Shown here: positions 1 to 7,365 of the stretch, piece by piece | How the letters are laid out: the number at the start of each line of letters is the position of its first letter | How positions within the stretch are numbered: position 1 is the first letter of the stretch | DNA from: a virus | DNA length: 26,486 nt | Virus record (IMG/VR): IMGVR_UViG_3300044614_001683 | Span: 1-26,486 of that record | Direction: 5' to 3' (one strand) | The notes under the pieces: generated by a model | The model's input: only the letters and a program-made list of their open reading frames with translations | Database searches by the model: none | What the model was told of the DNA's origin: nothing | Made by a program: the position numbers and the translations under genes

Positions 1-11
1 GAGGTGGGCGG

Positions 12-1052
12 GTGACCTGCCGCCTCTTCGTTGAGCTGTGCGCCGGCACGGCCGCCCTGTCGCTGCGTCTGCACCGCCGCCATGCCCGGCCGCCCGTGTC
101 GAGGATGGGGGCGAAGACCGGCTACGCGGATGCCATCCTCCGGGTGCTCGGGCTTCGGCCAGGCCAAGGCGCGGCGCATTACCTCTGGTGTGAGCCTGAC
201 CCCGGGGTGCGGCTTCTGCTTGAGGCCTACCGGGATGCCAACCTCGCACGGGAGGCGGCCGCCATCATCCGCGGGTGGGCCGACGAAGAGCCCCGGGCGC
301 TCTGGGAGCGGCTACGGGCAGAGGGGCCGCCTCGGGGCTTGGACGCCGGGGAGGTGGCGCGGTGGGCGCGGCTCACGACGGCCAACCGCCTGATCCCGGC
401 GACCTGGGTAGATGGCCAGTGGCGCAACACGGGGGACGGCGGGAGCACCTTTGGCGGGGATGAGTTCTGCACCCCGGCCGTGGACCTTGCGGCGAAGTTC
501 GAGGCGAGCGTCGGCGACATGCCGGCGATCGTGGAGGCCGACGCCCGGCGCGTGGACCCGCGGGAGGTGGCGCGAACGATGTTCATGCAGCAGGCGGCAT
601 ACCGTCGCGGCGAACCGGATAGCGGCTTTGATGACGAGCAGGCGCGTGGGCGTCCAGGGGCAATCGCCGCGCTCATGGGTTGGCAGTCGCCGCTGCCAAT
701 GCCCGCCACCATCACCCCCGACGCCCGCGGCATCGAGCCCGGCCCCGACCTTCCGCCCGGCACGGTCGCCTATACGGACCCGCCCTATATGGGGACAACG
801 GGCTACGGTCACGACCTCCCGCGCTCGGAGGTGGTCGCCCTTGCCCGGCGGTGGTCGGCGGCCGGGGCAACGGTCGCAATCTCCGAGGCCGAACCCATCG
901 CCGACCTGACCGCGGAAGGATGGCACGCCGTCCGCGTGGACGGGGAGCGGCGGGGGCAGAAGCGGACCTTCTCGAAACAGCAGGCGGAATGGGTCACGAT
1001 GAACCGCCCGCCCGCATGGACGCCGCCTGAGCAGCGAGGGCTATTCGCATGA
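12..1052 (+). CDS. D12-class N6-adenine DNA methyltransferase
   Basis: Predicted to transfer a methyl group from S-adenosylmethionine to adenine in DNA, probably protecting phage DNA from restriction or marking it. The 346-residue product has an AdoMet-binding motif I near residues 6-20 (FVELCAGTAALSL), a glycine/lysine segment at 30-40 (SRMGAKTGYA) like the start of D12 methylases, and catalytic motif IV TDPPY at 255-259. Motif I before motif IV is the alpha-class order. The end (residues 316-331, KRTFSKQQAEWVTMN) resembles the usual end of the family. GTG start at 12 with GAGG at 1-4; an in-frame start before the window cannot be excluded. The stop overlaps the terminase start (ATGA). No restriction partner is visible, so it looks like an orphan methylase. 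Target sequence unknown. Confidence 0.85.
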   Translation: MTCRLFVELCAGTAALSLRLHRRHARPPVSRMGAKTGYADAILRVLGLRPGQGAAHYLWCEPDPGVRLLLEAYRDANLAREAAAIIRGWADEEPRALWERLRAEGPPRGLDAGEVARWARLTTANRLIPATWVDGQWRNTGDGGSTFGGDEFCTPAVDLAAKFEASVGDMPAIVEADARRVDPREVARTMFMQQAAYRRGEPDSGFDDEQARGRPGAIAALMGWQSPLPMPATITPDARGIEPGPDLPPGTVAYTDPPYMGTTGYGHDLPRSEVVALARRWSAAGATVAISEAEPIADLTAEGWHAVRVDGERRGQKRTFSKQQAEWVTMNRPPAWTPPEQRGLFA

Positions 1053-2866
1053 CGCCCGCCGACATCCTCCGGCTTCCGCTGGCCGACCTCGTGACGGCCG
1101 CCGCGGGCGCGGGCCCCGCCGGTCTGGCGTGGCTTCGGTTCCGCTGCGACCGCGACTTGGCCGCATACATGGCGCTTTGCTGGCCGGGGATTGCCGCCGC
1201 GCCCTTCGCCCCGTCGCACCGCGCCATCTTGGCTTGGTTCGATTCGCTCCCGCCGTTCGAGGCCCGCGCCGCGCAAGCCGGCGCCGATGCCGAGGCCGAC
1301 CCCATCGCGCGCTCCGCATGGGAAGCGCCGCGCGGGACGGGAAAGACCTCGGTGGCGATTGCCGCGCTTGACCGGGCGGTGCGTTCGGGCCGTGAACCTT
1401 ACGTCGTCATCATCGGCCCGGAGTCCGCGCACGCATCCGCGCTTTCCGTCTCGCTCCAAGCGATGCTGAGCCCGGGCCACCCGGCCGCATCGCCGATGCT
1501 GGCCGCGCTTTACGGCGACGTGGGGTGGACCGGCAACATGGGCGATGGCGCCGTGCGCCGGGGGGCCGTTCTTGGCTTCCCCGCGGGCGTCTCCTATGTC
1601 TCCGTCCGGTCGATTGGAGGCACCATCCGGGGCCTTCTCCGCGGGACGCACCGGCCGACGCTGGTTCTCCTTGACGACTTGGAGAAGCCGGACGACGTGG
1701 GCAGCATGGCCGCGCGCGATGCGATGCACGAAAAGCTGAACTCGGACGTGCTGAACCTGGGGCCGCAGGGCGGCGGCTTGGCGGTCTGCCTCATGGCGAC
1801 CCGGCTTCACCCCGACGCGGTGTCGGCGCGTCTCCAGCGCGACCCAGCTTGGAATGGCGCGTCCTTCCGGGGTATCGTCCGATGGCCGGTCGGCGTCGAA
1901 TCGGGCGAAATCCAAGAGGGCAGCCGGTGGGCGGAATGGCGGGCGCTTTTGACAGACCCGGCTTCACCCGCTCGGGAAAGGGAGCGCGCCGCCCTCGACT
2001 TCTACCGCGCGCACCGTGACGAGATGGACGCCGGGGCCGAAGTCCTTGACCCTCACCGGTTGCCCCTCTATCGGGCGATGCTCCGGCTTGTGAGCATCGG
2101 CCTCCCAAGCTTTCTCAAAGACGTACAGAACGCGCCGATTGCTTCGGGCGGCGGCGCATTCCGCCCCGATTCGTTCCGGTGGTGTACGCTGGACGGGCGG
2201 GATGTCGTCATTGGCTACGGCGACTCCGCCCGGCGCATCCCCCTTCCGGCTTTCTCCCGCGCGGTGGTCCACCTCGACCCGACCACAAGCCGCAAGAAAG
2301 GCAGCACCGCCCGCGACTTCGCCGGCTTCGCGGTGGTGGCGATGCGAGACGACCGCGCGACGGGTGAGCGGCTTTACGTGGTGCTCGAATGGTCGGCCGT
2401 CCGCGAAGAGCCCGAAGACCAAGCCGAACGGGCATGGGCCGCGTGGGCGCGGTGGCGGGCCGCCGGCATCCCCGTGGTGGAGGTGGTGTACGAAAGCAAC
2501 GGCGGCGGGGGCGCGTGCCTGCAAGGCGAATACCACGCGGAGATGCGACGGCGCCGGAAGGCCGCCGGCCTCCCGTCCACAATGGAGCCCATCGCCATCC
2601 ACGAAAGCCGGGCTAAGGACGCCTGTATTTCCGGCGTGGTTCCGCTGCTCAACAACGGCGTGGCCGTGCTCTCGACCGCCATCCGCTCGCATGAGGGCGG
2701 CCGGGAAGCTCTACGGCAAGTCGAAGCGTGGCCCGGCGGCGCGCATGACGACGGCCCCGACGCGCTGGCAAAGGCGCTGCTTCGGTTGGAAAGCGCGTCC
2801 ACGGGCGGGCTTTCGCTGGCCGATGCCGAGCGGGCGCTGTCGCTCTTCTCCCGCGCCGCCGGGTGA
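1049..2866 (+). CDS. terL: Terminase large subunit (TerL)
   Basis: ATP-driven DNA packaging motor and nuclease that cuts concatemers and pumps DNA into the prohead through the portal. The 605-residue product has Walker A at 95-101 (RGTGKTS), Walker B at 205-210 (LVLLDD), and a RuvC/RNase H-like nuclease half: D410 in HLDPTTS followed by a basic GST/ARDFAG stretch, E482 in YESNGGGG, and the C-terminal acidic cluster HDDGPDA at 566-572. Length is normal to slightly long. It starts inside the methyltransferase stop. No small terminase subunit is recognisable between the window start and this gene; it may lie upstream. Confidence 0.93.
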   Translation: MTPADILRLPLADLVTAAAGAGPAGLAWLRFRCDRDLAAYMALCWPGIAAAPFAPSHRAILAWFDSLPPFEARAAQAGADAEADPIARSAWEAPRGTGKTSVAIAALDRAVRSGREPYVVIIGPESAHASALSVSLQAMLSPGHPAASPMLAALYGDVGWTGNMGDGAVRRGAVLGFPAGVSYVSVRSIGGTIRGLLRGTHRPTLVLLDDLEKPDDVGSMAARDAMHEKLNSDVLNLGPQGGGLAVCLMATRLHPDAVSARLQRDPAWNGASFRGIVRWPVGVESGEIQEGSRWAEWRALLTDPASPARERERAALDFYRAHRDEMDAGAEVLDPHRLPLYRAMLRLVSIGLPSFLKDVQNAPIASGGGAFRPDSFRWCTLDGRDVVIGYGDSARRIPLPAFSRAVVHLDPTTSRKKGSTARDFAGFAVVAMRDDRATGERLYVVLEWSAVREEPEDQAERAWAAWARWRAAGIPVVEVVYESNGGGGACLQGEYHAEMRRRRKAAGLPSTMEPIAIHESRAKDACISGVVPLLNNGVAVLSTAIRSHEGGREALRQVEAWPGGAHDDGPDALAKALLRLESASTGGLSLADAERALSLFSRAAG

Positions 2867-2869
2867 CTT

Positions 2870-2894
2870 GTCAAGCGTATGTCAACCGCTTGAC
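2870..2894. repeat. Inverted repeat over the promoter, possible operator
   Basis: Perfect 8-bp inverted repeat GTCAAGCG (2870-2877) and CGCTTGAC (2887-2894) with a 9-bp spacer. The right arm covers the -35 box at 2890-2895. This layout suits a repressor site. As RNA it could form a hairpin just after the terminase stop, but no T-run follows, so a terminator is less likely. Confidence 0.5.
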
Positions 2895-2918
2895 GGTCGC
2901 GGGGTGCGAGCATATGAT
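2890..2918 (+). promoter_or_regulatory. Sigma70-like promoter for the recombination genes
   Basis: TTGACG at 2890-2895, 17-bp spacer, TATGAT at 2913-2918. Transcription would start near 2925, leaving a leader of about 45 bases with AGGAG at 2956-2960 before the ATG at 2969. Both boxes are one mismatch from consensus. Confidence 0.7.
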
Positions 2919-2968
2919 GTTTGTGTCCGGGGGTGATGGAGCCGCCCGGCGCAACAGGAGAAGCCACC

Positions 2969-3166
2969 ATGACCGCCACCTACCTCACCCTCGCCACCGA
3001 AGCCAACGCCGCCGGGGACTGCGCCACCGTGGCCCTCTGCTTCCTGGCCCTCGGCTACTCCCGGAGGCAGATGCTCCCCCACATCCGCGCCGCCTGCCCC
3101 GCCCACATCCGCGCTGCCGGCGCCCGCCGCATCTTGGACGCCGCCGCCGCCGCTGCCCGCGCATGA
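2969..3166 (+). CDS. Small Ala-rich protein before YqaJ
   Basis: A 65-residue product, not recognised. Start ATG 2969 is chosen because AGGAG (2956-2960) lies 8 bases before it and the promoter lies just upstream. The sequence is helical and rich in Ala, His, Cys and Arg, with no membrane segment. Its stop overlaps the next start (ATGA, 3163-3166), so it is probably co-translated with the YqaJ-like nuclease. It could be an accessory of the recombination pair, by position only. Confidence 0.7.
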   Translation: MTATYLTLATEANAAGDCATVALCFLALGYSRRQMLPHIRAACPAHIRAAGARRILDAAAAAARA

Positions 3167-4128
3167 GCCTCCGCATCTACCAGACCCGCGCCGAATGGAT
3201 GGCCGACCGCCGCAGCGGCGCCCCCGCCTTCGAGGTGGGCGCATCGGACGCGGCGGGCTTGGTCGGCCTCTCCCCGTGGGCGTCCCCGTGGGATTCGTGG
3301 GCGGCCGGCGCCGTCGGTGGGGGCAACCCGCCGGCAGAGGCCGACGCCCGGCGCGGGCACCTTGTCGAAGCGACCGCCGCCGCGCTTTGGGCGGCAGAAG
3401 CCGGGGTGCACTTGTGGGGCTCGGACGGCCTTTGGTCGCCGGATTCCGATGCTGTTCCCCGGCTTCCGCTCATGCGCGCCCGCGCCGGTTGGCTCGCCGT
3501 CACGCCCGATGCGCTCGGCATCGAGGCCGACGGCCGCCGCGTCGCCATCGAGACGAAGGCCCCGCGCACCCTTGACGCTTGGCCCGACGAAGACGCGGTG
3601 GTGCGCGACCCCGACGCAGAGGGCGTGCCCGTCCCGCCGCAGTACGCTGTCCAGGCCGCGTGCCAGATGTACGCGCTTCACGCCGTCGGCGTCACCGTGG
3701 CCGCCGTGGTCCTTGTCGCTTCGTCCGGGTGGGCGTGGCGTCGGGCGGTGCGCATCGAGGCGACGCCCGCCGGCCTTCGCTGGGCTACGCGCATCGTCGC
3801 CCACGTCGGCGCGGCCCGCCGCCGCATCCTGCTCGAACGCCGGGAGCCCGACCCGGACGCAAGCGCGGCGTGCCTTGCCGAGCTTCGCTCCCGGCTTCCG
3901 CCCCGCCCGGCCACCATCGAGGGCACCGACGAAGACGCCGCGTTGGTCGCCGCCTTCGCGGAAGCCAGGGCGCAAGAGTCCGAAGCCGCCGCCGCGATTG
4001 CCGACCTCCGCCCCCGCATCCTTGCGCGCTTGACGGGCGCGGGGGCCAATGCTATCCTAACCCCGTCGCACCGGTTGTCCGCCGACCGCCGGGGCGCACT
4101 CAAAGTCCAGAACAGGAGCCCCGAATGA
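3163..4128 (+). CDS. YqaJ-like viral recombinase (exonuclease)
   Basis: Predicted 5'-3' DNA exonuclease of the lambda Exo/YqaJ type, partner of a RecT annealing protein in phage homologous recombination. In the 321-residue product, an N-terminal ASDAAGLVGLSPW stretch (28-39), RRGHLVEA (63-70), then the nuclease core TPDALG with D115 and ETK with E130 and K132, and the VPPQYAVQAACQMYA segment (157-171), follow the YqaJ order. The tail (about 270-300) is a helix plus strand typical of the family. ATG 3163 sits in an ATGA overlap with the previous gene; a longer frame back to 2863 reads through out-of-character Arg/Pro-rich sequence and was not used. Confidence 0.88.
   Translation: MSLRIYQTRAEWMADRRSGAPAFEVGASDAAGLVGLSPWASPWDSWAAGAVGGGNPPAEADARRGHLVEATAAALWAAEAGVHLWGSDGLWSPDSDAVPRLPLMRARAGWLAVTPDALGIEADGRRVAIETKAPRTLDAWPDEDAVVRDPDAEGVPVPPQYAVQAACQMYALHAVGVTVAAVVLVASSGWAWRRAVRIEATPAGLRWATRIVAHVGAARRRILLERREPDPDASAACLAELRSRLPPRPATIEGTDEDAALVAAFAEARAQESEAAAAIADLRPRILARLTGAGANAILTPSHRLSADRRGALKVQNRSPE
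4030..4058 (+). promoter_or_regulatory. Promoter inside the yqaJ-like gene, driving recT
   Basis: TTGACG at 4030-4035, 17-bp spacer, TATCCT at 4053-4058, with TGC just before the -10 (extended -10). It lies in the last codons of the exonuclease gene, about 65 bases before the recT start. It would allow extra RecT over exonuclease. Confidence 0.55.
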
Positions 4129-4142
4129 GCGAAGTCCAGAAC
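4103..4142 (+). repeat. 11-bp direct repeat around the recT start
   Basis: AAGTCCAGAAC occurs at 4103-4113 and again at 4132-4142, 29 bp apart, on either side of the recT ATG at 4125. Both copies code V-Q-N-R: the end of the exonuclease and the start of RecT. Confidence 0.7.
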
Positions 4143-4952
4143 CGGCCCCCGGCCGCCATCTTCCGCGCGCAGGTGGAGTCCGCCGCCCGCGCCATCCTCG
4201 CCCATCACCCGCGCGCCACCGAGGCCGCCGCCCGCGTTGGCTTGGCTTTCGCTGCCGCCGCCCGCGCCGCCCGCGACCCGTCGGCGCTCTACGGCTGCAC
4301 CCCGGCTTCGGTTGCCGGCGCCATCGCCCAATGCGCCCTCGCCGACCTCTACCCCGGCGGCCACGCGCCCGCGGTCTACTTGGTCCCGCAGGCCGCGCGC
4401 CGCGACGAAGCGCCCGAACTCCAATGGCGCCTGACGCACCGCGGAATGTCCATCATCGCCGCCCGCGCCGGATGGGGCGTGCACACGGTCCCCGTGTCCC
4501 GCGCCGACCTCCCCGGCCTCCGCGTCGATTTTGGCGAAGTCCTGGCGTGCCCGCCCTCGGACCCGACGGCCGCCGTCACGTCTTGGGATGACCTCGCCGG
4601 CGTGGTGGTGGTCATCCGCCCGCCCGCGCCCGCGCAGCGCGTCGCGCTTTGGGTGCCGGTCGGGACCATCGCCGCCCGCCGCCGCGCGTCCCGGATGGCC
4701 GGCGGTGGGCCGTGGCAGGCGTGGCCGGTGCAGATGGCGCAAGGCGCCGCGATTCGGGAGGTGGTGGCCCGCGGCGCGCTCCCGCTTGACCTGCCGGACG
4801 ATTCGGAAGCCGGGGAAGCCGAGGTGCAGCCCGCCGCCATCGCCGCGCCGCCGGCACAGCGGATGCTTCCCGAACTGCCCCCGGACTTCGCCCCCGATGA
4901 CCTCCCGGCCGGCGACCTCGCCCGCGTGGTGGACGAAGGGGAAGCCAAGTAA
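4125..4952 (+). CDS. recT: RecT-like single-strand annealing protein
   Basis: Predicted to coat resected single strands and anneal them, working with the upstream YqaJ-like exonuclease. The 275-residue product has the RecT landmarks: ASVAGAIAQCALADLYPGG then YLVPQ (61-89), ELQWRLTHRGMSIIAARAG (98-116), and a C-terminal WQAWPVQMAQGAAIREVV block (197-214), which matches the family's PW...M..K..IR helix. The end (225-275) is acidic and Pro-rich, as in many RecT proteins. Start ATG 4125 overlaps the exonuclease stop and has AGGAG at 4114-4118. An 11-bp repeat flanks the start codon. Confidence 0.88.
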   Translation: MSEVQNRPPAAIFRAQVESAARAILAHHPRATEAAARVGLAFAAAARAARDPSALYGCTPASVAGAIAQCALADLYPGGHAPAVYLVPQAARRDEAPELQWRLTHRGMSIIAARAGWGVHTVPVSRADLPGLRVDFGEVLACPPSDPTAAVTSWDDLAGVVVVIRPPAPAQRVALWVPVGTIAARRRASRMAGGGPWQAWPVQMAQGAAIREVVARGALPLDLPDDSEAGEAEVQPAAIAAPPAQRMLPELPPDFAPDDLPAGDLARVVDEGEAK

Positions 4953-4960
4953 CCGCCGGC

Positions 4961-4989
4961 TTGCGGCTCCCGGCCGCGCGTGGTAGCCT
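4961..4989 (+). promoter_or_regulatory. Promoter for portal, leaderless type
   Basis: TTGCGG at 4961-4966, 17-bp spacer, TAGCCT at 4984-4989 preceded by TGG (extended -10). Only six bases separate the -10 from the portal ATG at 4996, so the transcript would begin at or next to the start codon. No Shine-Dalgarno sequence is possible in that layout. Confidence 0.55.
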
Positions 4990-4995
4990 CCGGCC

Positions 4996-6270
4996 ATGCG
5001 CGGCCCTGCCGACATTTCCCCCGCCCGGCTTGATTGGACGTTGGCCGTCCGTTCGCTTTTCGCGTGGGTTGGCGGCGCGATGCGCCCGCAAAAGCAACTG
5101 CCCGTAAAGCCCGGGGCGCCCGGCGTTCCCGCGGCCATTCCCGCCGACTACTACGCGGCCGGGCCCTACGTCGCCACGCGGTCGCAGCAGACGGACGCGC
5201 TCCGGCTTGCCATTCTCGCCAACCCGGATGCGCTGGCCGCCGTCGCCGGCATCGCTCGGGAGATTGCGGCGCGGCCCGTCATTGTGCGCACCGAGGCCGA
5301 CCCGACGCCGCGGGAGCACCCCGTCTTCGCGCTTCTGGACTCCGCGCCCGGATTCACCCGGGAACAGCTTGTGGAGCGCCTAATCGCGGACGCGCTCTTG
5401 ACGGGCAACGCGCTTGTCGAGGTTTTGGGCCGTCCTACCCCGGTCACCCCGCGCGCGGGCGTGCTCGTCTTGCGGGATGCGACGGACCTTTACGCCGAAC
5501 TCGACAAGGCGGAAGCCACGGTCACAGCCTACCGCTACGAGGGCCCCGACGGGACGCGGTACATCGCGCCGTCGAACATCCTGCACGCGGCTGTCAACCG
5601 CTACGGCACGGGCCAGGATGGCGTTTTTGGCGTCTCTCCGCTGGCGCCGCTTTACCCGGACTTCGAGCGCGCCTCCCGTGACGCGGCGTATCTCCGCGAC
5701 CGGCCCCGCGGCCCGATTGCATCCATCGGCCTTCGCTGGCCGGGCGAAACCCCGCCTGACGAGGTGGCCGGTTCTCTCCGGCTTATGCGTCGGTTCTACG
5801 AGACGACCGGCTATCACGTCGCGCTCCGGGGCGCTGAATTCGAGTCTTTGCCGGAAAGCAAAGAGCAAACCGATGTATTGGCGCTGCAAAACGCCATGCT
5901 GGATAGCATCATCCGCGCGCTCGGATTGGCCCCGGTTCTCTGGAATCGCAGCGTCACCAACGATTCGGCGGCCAAAGAGCAGCACCGCGCATACCGGGCG
6001 ATGCTCCATGCGCTTTCCGGCGTGGTCTGGACGGCGTTCCAACCGCTAATGGACCGGCTCGGTTCGACTGACCTTTACCTTGCCTCGGATTGGTCCGGCG
6101 ATGCGGCGGATGCCGAAATCGAAGACCAAGAGCGGCGGGCCAAGCTTGCAGAAATCCACGTGCGCAACGGGCTACCCGTGGCGACGGCCTATCAACTCGC
6201 TGGCATTGACTTGCCGGGGGCAACCGATGCGACGCAATCCCAAGGGCCGCGCCTGCTTCTCGCTCGCTGA
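4996..6270 (+). CDS. Portal protein, HK97/phage_portal family
   Basis: Forms the dodecameric ring at the capsid vertex through which DNA is packaged by the terminase. The 424-residue product matches the common siphovirus portal plan: a TDALRLAILANPDALAAVAGIA stretch near 67-88, LLTGNALVEVLGR (about 134-146), a P-domain core with PSNILHAAVNR, GVSPLAPLYPDF and GPIASIGLRWPG, and the ESLPESKEQTD...IIRALGLAP region that lines the channel clip and stem in relatives. ATG 4996 follows a TAGCCT box by six bases and looks leaderless. It lies between the recombination genes and the prohead protease, with a 44-bp overlap into the latter. Confidence 0.9.
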   Translation: MRGPADISPARLDWTLAVRSLFAWVGGAMRPQKQLPVKPGAPGVPAAIPADYYAAGPYVATRSQQTDALRLAILANPDALAAVAGIAREIAARPVIVRTEADPTPREHPVFALLDSAPGFTREQLVERLIADALLTGNALVEVLGRPTPVTPRAGVLVLRDATDLYAELDKAEATVTAYRYEGPDGTRYIAPSNILHAAVNRYGTGQDGVFGVSPLAPLYPDFERASRDAAYLRDRPRGPIASIGLRWPGETPPDEVAGSLRLMRRFYETTGYHVALRGAEFESLPESKEQTDVLALQNAMLDSIIRALGLAPVLWNRSVTNDSAAKEQHRAYRAMLHALSGVVWTAFQPLMDRLGSTDLYLASDWSGDAADAEIEDQERRAKLAEIHVRNGLPVATAYQLAGIDLPGATDATQSQGPRLLLAR

Positions 6271-7318
6271 TAACGGCGGCGGGCGCTACATCCTCAACTC
6301 CGGCAAGGCGTATGATGGCGCGCTTGTCGTGGACTTCGAGGGCGCCCGCGTCCGCATGAGCGCCGCCGGGGAAATGCCGGTGCTGCGGGAGCATGACCGC
6401 GCCCGGGTTGTCGGCGCGTGGACGGACCTCCGCATCGAAGACGGCGTAATGTCGGCCGGCGGAATCCGATGGGCGCCCACGCCCGACGCCGAAGAGGCGA
6501 AGGCGCTGGTTGACGGCGGCTTCCTTTGGGGCGTCTCCATCGGCTTCTCCGCGAAATGGGAAGAGAAATCCGGTAAGACCTTCGCGCGGGAACTGGAAGT
6601 CTACGAGGCGTCCCTTGTTTCCGTGGCCGCGGACGCCGATTCCCGCGTGTCGGGAATGACGCTCGGCATGGACGAAGACGATAGCGACGAAGACACGGCC
6701 GGGGCTTCCCTGTTTCGCGCCCTCGTCTCGCATCTGCACCTTGCGCATGGGATGGACCTCCCCGCGGCGGTGGTCCAGGCACACCGGGAAATCGAATACA
6801 ACCCGCTTCGGGCGCTCTTGGAGGGGATGCCCGCCGCGCCCGCGCCGGAAGAGCCCGCCGAAGAGGCCGCGACCCTCGCCCCGGCTTACCCCGGTATCGA
6901 CTTCTCGCCCCCGGAGGGCGTCCGCGAAGAGCTTCGCCGGGGCCTCGAATGGCACGAAGCGGGAGAATCCGGGGACGGACTCCAACCCGAAACCGTGGCA
7001 TGGGCGCGGCGGATGGCCGACGGGGAAGACATTTCCCCGGAGAAAGCCCGCGCGATGAAAGCGTGGTTTGCCCGGCACGCCGCCGACAAAGAGGGCGAGG
7101 GCTTCCGGCCCGACGAGCCCGGCTATCCCTCGCCCGGCCGCGTGGCGTGGGCGCTTTGGGGCGGTGACCCGGCCGTGGCTTGGTCTGATTCGCTGGTTAC
7201 GTCCATGGATTCCGCCGATGCAGAAACCAAGGGCGAGCAGACCGCCCCCGATGCGCTGGCCGCGTGGCTTGGCGCCTCTCCGATTGACCACCTCGCCGCG
7301 TGGATGCGGCGTCCTTGA
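6227..7318 (+). CDS. Prohead protease (S78-like) with extra C-terminal domain
   Basis: Serine protease that trims capsid protein and scaffold during head maturation. In the 363-residue product, residues about 18-145 form the protease: H56 in REHDRARVVG, S104 in WGVSIGFSA, and the ELEVYEASLVSVAADADS block (122-139), the order seen in HK97-type prohead proteases. A second domain (about 229-325) runs GVREELRRGLEWHEAGESG, ISPEKARAMKAWFARH and PGYPSPGRVAWALWGGD; I know this block as a recurrent element in phage proteins, function unclear. The linker (200-220) is Pro/Ala/Glu-rich. ATG 6227 was chosen because the frame before it is portal shadow; GGGGG lies just upstream. No separate scaffold gene is seen, so part of this protein may act as scaffold. 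Confidence 0.83.
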   Translation: MRRNPKGRACFSLADNGGGRYILNSGKAYDGALVVDFEGARVRMSAAGEMPVLREHDRARVVGAWTDLRIEDGVMSAGGIRWAPTPDAEEAKALVDGGFLWGVSIGFSAKWEEKSGKTFARELEVYEASLVSVAADADSRVSGMTLGMDEDDSDEDTAGASLFRALVSHLHLAHGMDLPAAVVQAHREIEYNPLRALLEGMPAAPAPEEPAEEAATLAPAYPGIDFSPPEGVREELRRGLEWHEAGESGDGLQPETVAWARRMADGEDISPEKARAMKAWFARHAADKEGEGFRPDEPGYPSPGRVAWALWGGDPAVAWSDSLVTSMDSADAETKGEQTAPDALAAWLGASPIDHLAAWMRRP

Positions 7319-7343
7319 CACGCGGCTTTTGTGCCGCTACCCT
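7315..7343 (+). promoter_or_regulatory. Strong promoter of the major capsid gene
   Basis: TTGACA at 7315-7320 (perfect -35), 17-bp spacer, TACCCT at 7338-7343. The spacer holds the inverted repeat GCGGC-N6-GCCGC (7322-7337). The start point near 7350 leaves about 16 bases before the ATG at 7366, with AGGAG at 7354-7358. The -35 overlaps the stop of the protease gene. Confidence 0.7.
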
Positions 7344-7365
7344 GCCCAACGATAGGAGTCCGCAA

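Noticed and set aside
2863-3162. N-terminal extension of the YqaJ-like protein
   Set aside because: The stretch is Arg/Pro/His-rich shadow of the 65-residue gene, which has its own promoter and ribosome site.
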